Shown here piece by piece: positions 48,711 through 56,522 of a stretch of DNA of 58,179 nucleotides; position 1 is the stretch's first letter; the number at the start of each line of letters is the position of its first letter. A model generated the notes under the pieces. It made no database searches, was not told where the DNA came from, and saw only the letters and a program-made list of their open reading frames with translations. Position numbers and translations under genes: made by a program. This DNA is from a virus: positions 1-58,179 of IMG/VR virus record IMGVR_UViG_3300034170_000025; one strand, given 5' to 3'.

Positions 48711-48738
48711 TAGAAAAGAAGCCCCTCCGAAGAGGGGC
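48711..48738 (-). terminator. TTCG-loop terminator after NAMPT-like gene
   Basis: On the minus strand GCCCCTC-TTCG-GAGGGGC is followed by TTCTTTTC, directly after the coding region. Confidence 0.88.
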
Positions 48739-48744
48739 GATACA

Positions 48745-50496
48745 TCATGCCGAACGGGTACGAATTTCATCCAGTGTTACACGGCTCAGGAAGACACCAT
48801 CACGGTAGAACACTTTTAGGGCGTTACCCTCTTCTTCTTCCCACTCTTTGGTCACATTATCGTCAAGCTCAAAACCAGCCTCAGAGTGCATAACGTACAG
48901 ACGACCTTTAGCACTTTTCTTCTTGCTGTCAGTCTTCGGGTCTTTGAAGATTGCGACTTCTTCGCCGTTGATCACGGAGTTAGTAGCCTTCACAGCAAAG
49001 CCGAAGGTGTCACGGGTGTTGCACTGGTAGGTGTAACTACCAACCCCGAAGACAACGTTTGCAGCAGCAAAGCCCTTCTTGGACAGACGATCCAGAATCT
49101 CCAGAGCACGTTTGGTGGTAATACTGTCACCATAAATCAGGCCAATGTGCGAGTCAAGCAGTTTGTGACCAGTTTCGGTGAGAGTCCCACCAAAAGTGTC
49201 ATACAGAACCTCGATTGCGCCTTTTACTTCTGCTTCAGTGATTTCAACCTGAACATAGTCGTAAAAATCACAACCACGCCAGTCATCGTAACCCTCATAG
49301 CTGATTTCGTAGTACTTACCGTCAACACGAACGTAGTCATAGCCAAGGTCATGATATTCACCACGATCACTGTTATTCTCAAGTGCTTCCTGAGTGGTAT
49401 CAACCACACTGAAACCACAGATCACTTTAACAGGATCACCAGAGTCTGGACGCACCACCAGTTTACCCGGTTGTGGGCCAAATCCTTCACGTGCCATGAT
49501 CACGTCTTTCAGGTATGGATACCCACGAGTCAGCATACCCCAGAAGTCGTATGTATCCGATACGTTAGAGACGATGCCGTTAGGTACAATCTGAGTGATC
49601 AGGACATACACAAACATCACTTCTGCGATCAGACGCATGTCTTCTTGCTTGCCCAACATCTTGAAGCAGATCAACTCTTGCTCGGTGCTCACGAATTGGT
49701 ACTTGCTGGCTTCCAACTCATTTTGGATGCTGATAATGTTGTTCGAAGTTACGGCGTGCTCGGTAGCAGGAACGCTGATACCAATCAAACCTGTCGCATC
49801 GTAGTAACGCTTGGCGTAGGTGATAGCTGGCAGAGTGTCAGTGCCAATGAACTGAGTCAAGTGGCCGATACCGCTACGTGCAGCGTCTTCGATACCGCTC
49901 ATACCACGCATCGAGAAGTCGTGGCACATTACCGACACAGTGAAGGCATCGTAGCAGCCAGTAAGTTTGGTGTAGTGCTCACAAATCTTACGATACTCAC
50001 GTGCGATTGTAGCGTTGGTAGCTGTCTTCCAAGTAGACGCAGACAGTGGAGTCTCTTGGTAGTTCACCAGCCAGAAAAACTCAGGCAGGGTGTTGGTGAT
50101 GGTCATGACAGGGATACCCATCGGAACCAAACTACCTTCAGGCAGCGAACGGAACTCCAGCGGCAGGTAGCCAAGTTCATGCAAATCACACATCTGTTGA
50201 ACAGTTGGCAACTCTCGCCCGAGATAACCTTGCAGGAATTCTGCATACTCAGCAATAACTTCAATCTGTGATTTCGAGAAGAAAGTGCGAACCCAGTTTT
50301 CGTTCAGCTCTTGTACAGCAGCCTGACCACCAACCCAAACCAACTTGCCATCGTAGAACGCTGTGCAGTTGCGGCGATGAATTTTGTCAGTACGTGGTGT
50401 CAGGTTGCTGCCCACCTGAGTGGTGCCTTTACGGTACATCTGACCGTGGCCCAGCTTGTAACCATCAGTAGCCAAGTGCATCAGGAAATTACTCAT
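48745..50496 (-). CDS. NAMPT-like phosphoribosyltransferase (or Namat)
   Basis: 583 aa. Conserved nicotinamide phosphoribosyltransferase motifs: DGYKLGH, CHDFSMRGMSG, FIGTDTLPA, PATEHAV, VSDTYDFW, VVRPDSGDP and LIYGDSIT. NAMPT makes NMN from nicotinamide and PRPP; a related phage enzyme, Namat, joins nicotinamide to ADP-ribose-pyrophosphate to restore NAD+. An insertion of about 50 residues around 370-430 is not typical of human NAMPT. No NMN adenylyltransferase is visible here, which fits the Namat option. The PRPP-like gene shares the region. Own promoter at 50533. Confidence 0.88.
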   Translation of the reverse strand: MSNFLMHLATDGYKLGHGQMYRKGTTQVGSNLTPRTDKIHRRNCTAFYDGKLVWVGGQAAVQELNENWVRTFFSKSQIEVIAEYAEFLQGYLGRELPTVQQMCDLHELGYLPLEFRSLPEGSLVPMGIPVMTITNTLPEFFWLVNYQETPLSASTWKTATNATIAREYRKICEHYTKLTGCYDAFTVSVMCHDFSMRGMSGIEDAARSGIGHLTQFIGTDTLPAITYAKRYYDATGLIGISVPATEHAVTSNNIISIQNELEASKYQFVSTEQELICFKMLGKQEDMRLIAEVMFVYVLITQIVPNGIVSNVSDTYDFWGMLTRGYPYLKDVIMAREGFGPQPGKLVVRPDSGDPVKVICGFSVVDTTQEALENNSDRGEYHDLGYDYVRVDGKYYEISYEGYDDWRGCDFYDYVQVEITEAEVKGAIEVLYDTFGGTLTETGHKLLDSHIGLIYGDSITTKRALEILDRLSKKGFAAANVVFGVGSYTYQCNTRDTFGFAVKATNSVINGEEVAIFKDPKTDSKKKSAKGRLYVMHSEAGFELDDNVTKEWEEEEGNALKVFYRDGVFLSRVTLDEIRTRSA

Positions 50497-50532
50497 TGTG
50501 TCTCTCCTTTGTGTCTCTGTTTGTGTGGTGCC

Positions 50533-50560
50533 ATCTTACCAGATTGGCCCTCCATGTCAA
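50533..50560 (-). promoter_or_regulatory. Promoter of the NAMPT-like gene
   Basis: Minus-strand TTGACA (50555-50560) and TAAGAT (50533-50538), spacing 16; leader GGCACCACACAAACAGAG. The -35 overlaps the stop of the small membrane gene. Confidence 0.72.
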
Positions 50561-50718
50561 CGTTTATTTTGCATCGCAGTAGACCACATCATCTGATCAA
50601 TGCGATCATTGTAATTGCGGTTAGAGATGTAAAATGCAATCCAAGCCACTACCCAAGGAAAGAACAGGATGGATAGGATCAAGTGACCAATGTGATTTGT
50701 TCTTCGTTTAGTTAACAT
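50557..50718 (-). CDS. Small membrane protein, 53 aa
   Basis: A single hydrophobic segment LILSILFFPWVVAWIAFYI flanked by basic residues. The FFPW pattern recalls small superinfection-immunity proteins, but similarity is weak. Overlaps the preceding gene by 11 bases. Confidence 0.58.
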   Translation of the reverse strand: MLTKRRTNHIGHLILSILFFPWVVAWIAFYISNRNYNDRIDQMMWSTAMQNKR

Positions 50719-51523
50719 TGTTGCCTCCGCAGTAAAATTGTGGGTTCATCATTAGCGGTGCATCTGGTGGCAAGAAGCACTGTGGCTGTTGCATCACTAC
50801 AGGTGTTGCTACCGCTGGTTGACGTTGTTGCATCAAGAGCTGGTTTTGCATGTCGAGCTTATCCTCGATACGCTGGTCAGTCTTAGCTTGTTCAATCTGT
50901 GCAGCAGTAGCCCCCGAGCTTGCACCGTAGTGGTGTGGAGTACTCAAGGCATTGTACAGCATCATACCGCCGACCGCACCCGCAGCACCATATAAGAAAC
51001 TACTTCCACCAGAGTTATACCCACCATAACCGTAACCACCGCCATAACCCCGATTGTATCCATTATAGCCTCCGTAAGAATTGCCGTAGTAGTTGCGTTG
51101 AATCACTGTGGTGCGTGGGCTGCTGTATACCGAACGATTGGAGCTGTACCCAACAGGGCTGATAACCTTACGAACTGGAGCCTTGTAGGCTGGTGCGCTG
51201 CTCACACTCTTCTTACCAAACCAACCCGTATTAACTGTCGATGTAGGACGGCTAGACGGTACGCTTGCACTTGGACGGCTTACCGTCTGGGTTGGTGCAG
51301 GCTTGGAGAAACCAAGCGCCTTTAGGCCAGGGTTGCTGCTTGTTGAACGGCTCGGAGCGGACACCGCTGGAGCCGAGTACTGCTTTGGGGCAGAATAGCT
51401 GCTCCGAGACGAAGAGCTGTAGCTCGACCGAGAGGACGAAGAAACTCGACTTGCTGCCCCAGCCTCTACAACAATCATACCCATCATCAGGAAGCCCATA
51501 ACACCAGCGATAATCTTTTTCAT
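50708..51523 (-). CDS. Exported low-complexity Ser/Gly/Tyr-rich protein
   Basis: 271 aa. Signal peptide (KKIIAGVMGFLMMGMIVVEA), then a Ser-rich region, Pro/Ser linkers, a Gly/Tyr repeat region (YGGYNGYNRGYGGGY) and a hydrophobic segment near residue 185. C-terminal third is Gln-rich. Sits between the PRPP-like and NAMPT-like genes, so it belongs to the module by position. Function unknown. Confidence 0.7.
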   Translation of the reverse strand: MKKIIAGVMGFLMMGMIVVEAGAASRVSSSSRSSYSSSSRSSYSAPKQYSAPAVSAPSRSTSSNPGLKALGFSKPAPTQTVSRPSASVPSSRPTSTVNTGWFGKKSVSSAPAYKAPVRKVISPVGYSSNRSVYSSPRTTVIQRNYYGNSYGGYNGYNRGYGGGYGYGGYNSGGSSFLYGAAGAVGGMMLYNALSTPHHYGASSGATAAQIEQAKTDQRIEDKLDMQNQLLMQQRQPAVATPVVMQQPQCFLPPDAPLMMNPQFYCGGNNVN

Positions 51524-51532
51524 GTGTAATCC

Positions 51533-52381
51533 TCAGTATTTCAGAACAGTAAGTTTTGGGTTAAGCCCTTGCGGTAACGAGTCAGTAGTGTACACGTGAT
51601 CAAACACATCTGTCAACACCTCGACACCCTTAGAGAAGATACCGTGTGTGACGGCCAACTCAAGGTACTCAACATAGCTGATGCACTTCACCAATTCTAC
51701 GAATGTACGCCCGCCATCACAAATATCATCGAGTACCAGATACTTACCGTCTGGGTCGACATCACCAATTGGCGCCATCCCTGTAATCTTACCTGTCGAA
51801 AGCTCACGATGCTTCTGGAAGTACACAACCGCCTTGGCCCCAACAGCTTTTGCGAACTCTTCGGTCTTCTTAGCAGCACCAGCATCAGGGGCAATGATAG
51901 TCCACTCGCTCCAGTCGTCTTTGATGCCTTTGAACGCAGTGATCTGGTCAACTACGAAGCATCGGTCCAATGCAGCTACGAGAACGGGGCTGTGAGGGTC
52001 TACAACAGTCACTGTGGCGTAGTTCTGCGAGTTAATGAGTGTAGCCATTAACTTGGCACTCAAAGCCTCCCCAGGGTTGCATACGCGGTCCTGGCGTGCA
52101 TACGGAAAGTATGGAATGTTCAGGTCAAGGCGTGCATTTGGGTAGACACGACGCAAAGCGTCTGTCGCAAGAAACATTGCCATCAACTGGTCGCTGTTTT
52201 GAATCTTAGCAACAAGATCAATGGTATCAACGTAGTTGGATTCAGTGTCCAGCCAAGAAAGAGAGCCAGTGTTGATATTCACGCCAACCTCGCCACCAGG
52301 GAAGGTCATTGTGCTGATAGAAATCCGTTGGGTGCGGAAGCCATTTACTGTGTAGTAAAGATTTTCGTTAAAATCGGTCAT
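51533..52381 (-). CDS. PRPP-synthetase-like enzyme (or Adps)
   Basis: 282 aa, shorter than the usual 310-320. IPYFPYARQDRVC, TVVDPHSP, IAPDAGAAKKTE and the PRPP loop VLDDICDGGRTF are all present. Prs makes PRPP from ribose-5-phosphate and ATP. A phage relative (Adps, in the NARP1 NAD+ rescue pathway) acts on ADP-ribose instead. Adjacent to the NAMPT-like gene on the same strand; the pair implies NAD metabolism. Confidence 0.88.
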   Translation of the reverse strand: MTDFNENLYYTVNGFRTQRISISTMTFPGGEVGVNINTGSLSWLDTESNYVDTIDLVAKIQNSDQLMAMFLATDALRRVYPNARLDLNIPYFPYARQDRVCNPGEALSAKLMATLINSQNYATVTVVDPHSPVLVAALDRCFVVDQITAFKGIKDDWSEWTIIAPDAGAAKKTEEFAKAVGAKAVVYFQKHRELSTGKITGMAPIGDVDPDGKYLVLDDICDGGRTFVELVKCISYVEYLELAVTHGIFSKGVEVLTDVFDHVYTTDSLPQGLNPKLTVLKY

Positions 52382-52403
52382 TGTCGACCCTCCTTTGTTT
52401 GTG

Positions 52404-52439
52404 TGGGGCCATTCTGTCAGGAGTGGCCCACGGTGTCAA
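52404..52439 (-). promoter_or_regulatory. Promoter of PRPP-like gene
   Basis: Minus-strand TTGACA (52434-52439) and CAGAAT (52411-52416), spacing 17; GGGCCA/TGGCCC flanks the -10 and the leader contains CCCCACACAAACAAAGGAGG. Confidence 0.72.
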
Positions 52440-52446
52440 CTGATTT

Positions 52447-52854
52447 TCACCAGTCAATGTCAATTGTGTATTTACCCTCTTCCAGCAGACCACGCTTAAC
52501 GAGGTCGTGTGCAATGGATTCAGCAGTTGGGTAAAAGTTACGATCCCACCACAAGCCTAAGCCATGATCACGATCCCAACTATCACTGGTGTCCAACGGT
52601 TGTTTCGGATCACGGGCAAGCCATGCTGCAAAGCTTACGCCCATCTCGTCACCATTTACAACCTCTGGAACGGTTTCACTGTCGTAGTCATAGACGTGCT
52701 CGGGGTTGGAAGTTGCTTGAATGTGTTCTCGGCCACGTTCTTTGCACCCGGCTTGTTGTTGGAAACTGTATGGGCGACCGTAGGTGTCAATCACCAGTTG
52801 ATCCCAATCCGAAACATCAATAACACGCTCAGTACGAATATACGAAATGCTCAT
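52447..52854 (-). CDS. Unknown 135-aa protein
   Basis: Not recognised; a common kind of small phage protein. Acidic and aromatic with DSWDRDHGLGLWWDRNFY. Ends close to the next promoter. Confidence 0.66.
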   Translation of the reverse strand: MSISYIRTERVIDVSDWDQLVIDTYGRPYSFQQQAGCKERGREHIQATSNPEHVYDYDSETVPEVVNGDEMGVSFAAWLARDPKQPLDTSDSWDRDHGLGLWWDRNFYPTAESIAHDLVKRGLLEEGKYTIDIDW

Positions 52855-52863
52855 AAAAACTCC

Positions 52864-53259
52864 TTAAAGTTTAACAGAGAAACGGTTTTTCATTTTAGCC
52901 ATTGTGTCTTCTGGTACACCATGAATCGAAGAATTCCCATGACGGTTTTCTACCACCAAGGTGGTTACTTTATAGCCGTGCTTAGCTGCCAGCTCAAGAT
53001 AAGGCTTCAACTCCTTCTCAGTGGTGAAGGTGTTGGACACCACGATATCCATGAATAAATCCTCCATGTTTTGACGTACTTTATCCTGACACCAGTTATG
53101 AGCCTTGGCTACTCGTTCAGGCTTCCAGTCATAGACACCCTCTTCATTATAGTGGAACATGTCAGCCTCGTAGTGCCTACCAAGTAAGTTGGCAGCAAGC
53201 ATTTCAGCGAAAGTGGACTTGCCAGAACCAGGCAAGCCACGAATAAGATAAAGGTTCAC
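52864..53259 (-). CDS. AAA-type small kinase (polynucleotide-kinase-like)
   Basis: 131 aa. Walker A GLPGSGKST at residues 8-16, then ADMFHYNEEGVYDW and IVVSNTF with TTLVVENRHGN. This is the P-loop kinase half of T4 PNK-like enzymes; the 3'-phosphatase domain is absent. Likely phosphorylates 5' ends, but another nucleotide or base substrate is possible. Confidence 0.72.
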   Translation of the reverse strand: MNLYLIRGLPGSGKSTFAEMLAANLLGRHYEADMFHYNEEGVYDWKPERVAKAHNWCQDKVRQNMEDLFMDIVVSNTFTTEKELKPYLELAAKHGYKVTTLVVENRHGNSSIHGVPEDTMAKMKNRFSVKL

Positions 53260-53675
53260 TTGTTCAGAGCCATGATCAGCAACTCACGTGCCATCTCTGG
53301 AGTGATCACTCCTTGCAGGACACCTTTCAACTCGCTACGCAGTCGCGACTGCTCTGTTTGTACAGCCTGAAACACAAGTGATTGCACTTTCTCTGCCAGT
53401 GCCTTATCCATAGAAGCTTCGATAGTGGTTTTGACCACGTTATCAATCGCCTTCAGCATGTTCGGGTCTTTGACAGTGTAACGTGGGTTTGCCCAGTATC
53501 CATTGTCCTTCAGCATTTCATTGACAGCACGCTTCACAGCGTCGTCAACGTTAGACTGTACAACATCAGAGCGGATGTTCTTCAACACCTCGTTCCCAAT
53601 TTCCACTTGTAATTCGGCGTTATCAGCGATCAATGCTCGCAAGCCAGCAGTGTCCAAACGCATTTTGATAGTCAT
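53256..53675 (-). CDS. Unknown helical protein
   Basis: 139 aa from the ATG behind GGAGG. Long helices (ALIADNAELQVEIGNEVLKN). Not recognised. Coupled to the kinase gene by ATGA and to the ligase gene upstream. Confidence 0.64.
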   Translation of the reverse strand: MTIKMRLDTAGLRALIADNAELQVEIGNEVLKNIRSDVVQSNVDDAVKRAVNEMLKDNGYWANPRYTVKDPNMLKAIDNVVKTTIEASMDKALAEKVQSLVFQAVQTEQSRLRSELKGVLQGVITPEMARELLIMALNK

Positions 53676-53676
53676 A

Positions 53677-54576
53677 TTATTGAGCCTCCATTTCAAAGTA
53701 TTTTTCGATTACAGCACGGCGATCACCTTCTGATGTAGCTTTCCACTTTTCTTCATCCCACCAGCGAGTGATATAATTAACGATGTCGTAGAACTCTTCA
53801 TCAAGAGTTTTCAAGAACTCTTCTTTGTTGGTAAACATCTGAGTCACTTTCTTGTGGCCCATCCGCATCAAGAACTTCTTGCTCAGGTAGTGTGGAGATT
53901 TGATCTTCATGACAGTTTCACGTGTCTGAGCATCAATCACCATCCAGCCTTCGTGTTTGCATGTCTTCACTTGCTCCCACAGTTCACCGAAGGTTCCACG
54001 GAATGTCTCTGGGCGTTTAGCACCAAGGCGTTCGGCCATTGAGTCGAGGAGAGCTTCTGTTGCCATCTTACCAGTTTCCATAAGGCGAGCACCGATAAGA
54101 TATGCACCAAATTCTTCTTCCACAATATGAGGGTCCGACTCATCACAAATTTCGAACAGTAGTGTGAACCCAAGTGCCAGCCCAGTGAGAAGGTTTTGTC
54201 CTTCCAGGGCTTCAATGTGCTTACGTGCCAACACAGCAAAATCAGAATCCAGGGAGCCAGTCGTAGAAACAATAAGCTCATCATTCCAGTAACGACAAGC
54301 AGCCATGAAGCCGTTGACCTTACGCGGAGCAACAATCTTTGTGTCTGGAGTCAACTCAAGGCCAGCCCCATTCTCTTTGTAGTTGAACACCTTCGTGAAG
54401 GGCCAGATCACCTTGTTACCAGCATCGTCTAGCACAAGGCCACGTGCTTCCAACAGAAGAGGGTCAGTGTTCCAAAGTGCGTCATAGAACACTTTGCGGG
54501 AGTACTTGAACACGGATAGACCGTTGTCGTAACGCTTCTGCTTTACCAGACCATCTTTGATCAATTGCTCAAACAT
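53677..54576 (-). CDS. T4 Rnl1-like RNA ligase
   Basis: 299 aa. Nucleotidyltransferase motif I APRKVNGFMA (adenylated Lys), earlier EARGLVLDD, EGWMVID (IV) and MKIKSPHYL (V). Seals RNA breaks with ATP; with the adjacent kinase it may repair tRNA cut by host anticodon nucleases. The ligase motifs are intact. Confidence 0.87.
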   Translation of the reverse strand: MFEQLIKDGLVKQKRYDNGLSVFKYSRKVFYDALWNTDPLLLEARGLVLDDAGNKVIWPFTKVFNYKENGAGLELTPDTKIVAPRKVNGFMAACRYWNDELIVSTTGSLDSDFAVLARKHIEALEGQNLLTGLALGFTLLFEICDESDPHIVEEEFGAYLIGARLMETGKMATEALLDSMAERLGAKRPETFRGTFGELWEQVKTCKHEGWMVIDAQTRETVMKIKSPHYLSKKFLMRMGHKKVTQMFTNKEEFLKTLDEEFYDIVNYITRWWDEEKWKATSEGDRRAVIEKYFEMEAQ

Positions 54577-54749
54577 TACTCAAACTCCTCAAAATCATTG
54601 TGAACTGTATGTGGACCCCAGTGTACTATATAACCAGCCATCTTGGGAAATCTTTCTTCAATTTCTTGCTTAGTCAAACTGGCAGGGTCGAAAATACCAA
54701 CGATGCAATCCCAACCAAGCTCGACATTTGTCACAACCCAAACTTTCAT
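54576..54749 (-). CDS. Short protein, 57 aa
   Basis: Strand-rich KVWVVTNVELGWDCIVGIFD then helical and acidic end. TAATG overlap with the ligase gene. Not recognised. Confidence 0.6.
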   Translation of the reverse strand: MKVWVVTNVELGWDCIVGIFDPASLTKQEIEERFPKMAGYIVHWGPHTVHNDFEEFE

Positions 54750-54751
54750 GG

Positions 54752-54973
54752 TCATTGCTCCAGAGTAATCTTGCCGTCAAAGACACTGAATTCAGTTACA
54801 ATCCATTGCTCACCATAAGCACCATCCTCAAGGGAGACACCAGGAAATTCATCACCCATTACGATACCAGTTGCCATTACTACGAATGGCGGAATGTCTT
54901 GGTGAATCATCAGTGTACCAGGCTTTACCTCTGGTAGCACCTTCATTTCTGTGTCAATTGTGATCCTAGCCAT
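54752..54973 (-). CDS. Small unknown protein
   Basis: 73 aa, strand-rich (PGTLMIHQDIPPFVVMATG). Not recognised. Its first base is the last base of the upstream stop. Confidence 0.62.
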   Translation of the reverse strand: MARITIDTEMKVLPEVKPGTLMIHQDIPPFVVMATGIVMGDEFPGVSLEDGAYGEQWIVTEFSVFDGKITLEQ

Positions 54974-55542
54974 TACTCACGCTCCCCTGTGTGGTGGTCA
55001 TTTACGACAAATTCTTGCTTAGCCATATGAATCTTTACTTCTGCAAGCGAGAATACCTGTCGATCAGGGTGGTTGTCAATGCCTACGTCAAGACGTTTGC
55101 CACGTGGAGGCAGCGAGCCATGACAGTGACCATGCAGATGCCATGCACCGTGGTGCGCCTTGTTCCAAGTCTCGAATGGGTAGTGACACATCACGACCTT
55201 GGTACGGTCGATTGTAATCTCCTTGTAGTGACACACTTCGATGACGTGGGCAAGATTAGCCTTCTCAATCTCCTCCCAGAGCCCATCTTGGCAATGGTTT
55301 CCTTTTATGAAGGTGATCTGCCCGTTCAGGCTTTTAATCAGCTCAATCATTGCACCAGACTTCTTGCGGCCAGCGAAGGTGAAGTCTCCAAGGTGGAATA
55401 CTTGATCCATTAGACCAACGCGGGAGTTCCAACGCTTTACAATCTCAGCGTCTTGCTCCTCATAGGTCCAAGGTCGGTTGCAATATTCGATGATGTTCTT
55501 ATGCCCGAAATGCAGGTCACTTGTAAACCAAATTTCACTCAT
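54973..55542 (-). CDS. Metallophosphoesterase
   Basis: 189 aa. Calcineurin-like motifs in order: SDLHFGHKN, FHLGDF, FIKGNHCQD, VVMCHYPF, and LHGHCHG. A common phage phosphatase or phosphodiesterase; substrate unknown. Overlaps the upstream gene by one base. Confidence 0.86.
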   Translation of the reverse strand: MSEIWFTSDLHFGHKNIIEYCNRPWTYEEQDAEIVKRWNSRVGLMDQVFHLGDFTFAGRKKSGAMIELIKSLNGQITFIKGNHCQDGLWEEIEKANLAHVIEVCHYKEITIDRTKVVMCHYPFETWNKAHHGAWHLHGHCHGSLPPRGKRLDVGIDNHPDRQVFSLAEVKIHMAKQEFVVNDHHTGERE

Positions 55543-56048
55543 TACTCTTCTCCTTTGTTAAATAGCAGCTTACCAGCCCAAATTCCAGCAGTCAGGATAG
55601 CCAACTGTTTCGGATACTTCAGCATACCCTTCTCGCCTTTTGCACGTTCTGCTGGATTTGCAGAACCAGAACTTTGGAAGCTCTGAGCCAAGTTAGCCAT
55701 CGTATCACAGATTTTTACCTCGCGTGCAATAGCTGATACAATACAGCCAGCAAGGTAGTGCTCGTACTCCATACCCTTCGTCTTTGTTAGACGCTTCACA
55801 GCATCAGCGATAGCTAGGCCAAATTCATCCTGAATCTTCTTGAAGGTAATACCACAGTCTTCCATAGTGTCATGCAACCAAGCTACAGCAATATAGGTTG
55901 GCAATAGTGGATCACCAAACTTGCGGATCATGACGTTATCGACAACCTTAGACAGGTGATAGCTATAAGGATGTTCACCGTACATCTGATCACCATGAGC
56001 TTCAATTGCAAACTTCATGGCACGGGTTTCTAGATTGTTTAGGCACAT
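55542..56048 (-). CDS. HD-domain hydrolase (SpoT/MESH1-like)
   Basis: 168 aa. YSYHLSKVV, AWLHDTMEDCGIT and VKICDTMANLA match the (p)ppGpp-hydrolase HD pattern (H..HD..ED..D). Phage versions may degrade alarmones or nucleotides. AAGGAG precedes the ATG. Confidence 0.78.
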   Translation of the reverse strand: MCLNNLETRAMKFAIEAHGDQMYGEHPYSYHLSKVVDNVMIRKFGDPLLPTYIAVAWLHDTMEDCGITFKKIQDEFGLAIADAVKRLTKTKGMEYEHYLAGCIVSAIAREVKICDTMANLAQSFQSSGSANPAERAKGEKGMLKYPKQLAILTAGIWAGKLLFNKGEE

Positions 56049-56070
56049 GCGTACAGCTCCTTAAAATTTA

Positions 56071-56102
56071 CAGATGAAGAAGCCCTCCTTGTGAGAGGGC
56101 TT
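56071..56102 (-). terminator. Intrinsic terminator
   Basis: AAGCCCTC/GAGGGCTT (56080-56087, 56095-56102) followed on the minus strand by CTTCATC; separates the ligase operon from the HD gene. Confidence 0.75.
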
Positions 56103-56107
56103 AAGGG

Positions 56108-56512
56108 TTACATTCCTAGTAGTTCTTCTACAACCTTGTTGAGAGGGACTACCATCACATCAAGCGTGTTAACCATACCATGCTTGTTAATTGATAGTTT
56201 TACCTGTTTCACTAGCTTAGAAGCTCTGGCGAGTTGAACACCAATACTGCTAAAACCCCTTGCAAGGTTTACACATGTAGGCTTAACCTCATTTGAATCT
56301 TTAGGAATGTACCATTCATAAACATCGAGGTTGTGCAGCTTAGCTGCGGTATTGAAGCTCAAGTATTTGTTACCCTTGAGAGCCCTGTTCTTGGTTACAA
56401 ATCGGCCAGAGCTAGCTTCATCGTCAAGCGTATAACCGAGGGCATACATAAAGTTCAGTACAGATCGTGCCTGCACCATTGTTGTATCAAGCACTACGAA
56501 TTGTTCAGTCAT
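56108..56512 (-). CDS. Unknown 134-aa protein
   Basis: ATG behind AAGGAG chosen over a longer in-frame start. Strand and helix mix; VQARSVLNFMYALGYTLDD and TCVNLARGFSSIG are distinctive. Not recognised. Confidence 0.64.
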   Translation of the reverse strand: MTEQFVVLDTTMVQARSVLNFMYALGYTLDDEASSGRFVTKNRALKGNKYLSFNTAAKLHNLDVYEWYIPKDSNEVKPTCVNLARGFSSIGVQLARASKLVKQVKLSINKHGMVNTLDVMVVPLNKVVEELLGM

Positions 56513-56522
56513 GTCTTTCTCC

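Noticed and set aside
48886-50271. 461-aa forward frame opposite the NAMPT-like gene
   Set aside because: Shadow frame; NAMPT motifs on the other strand are unambiguous.
50557-50718. T4 Imm-type superinfection immunity protein
   Set aside because: Only an FFPW-like hydrophobic helix supports it; family match is too weak to call.
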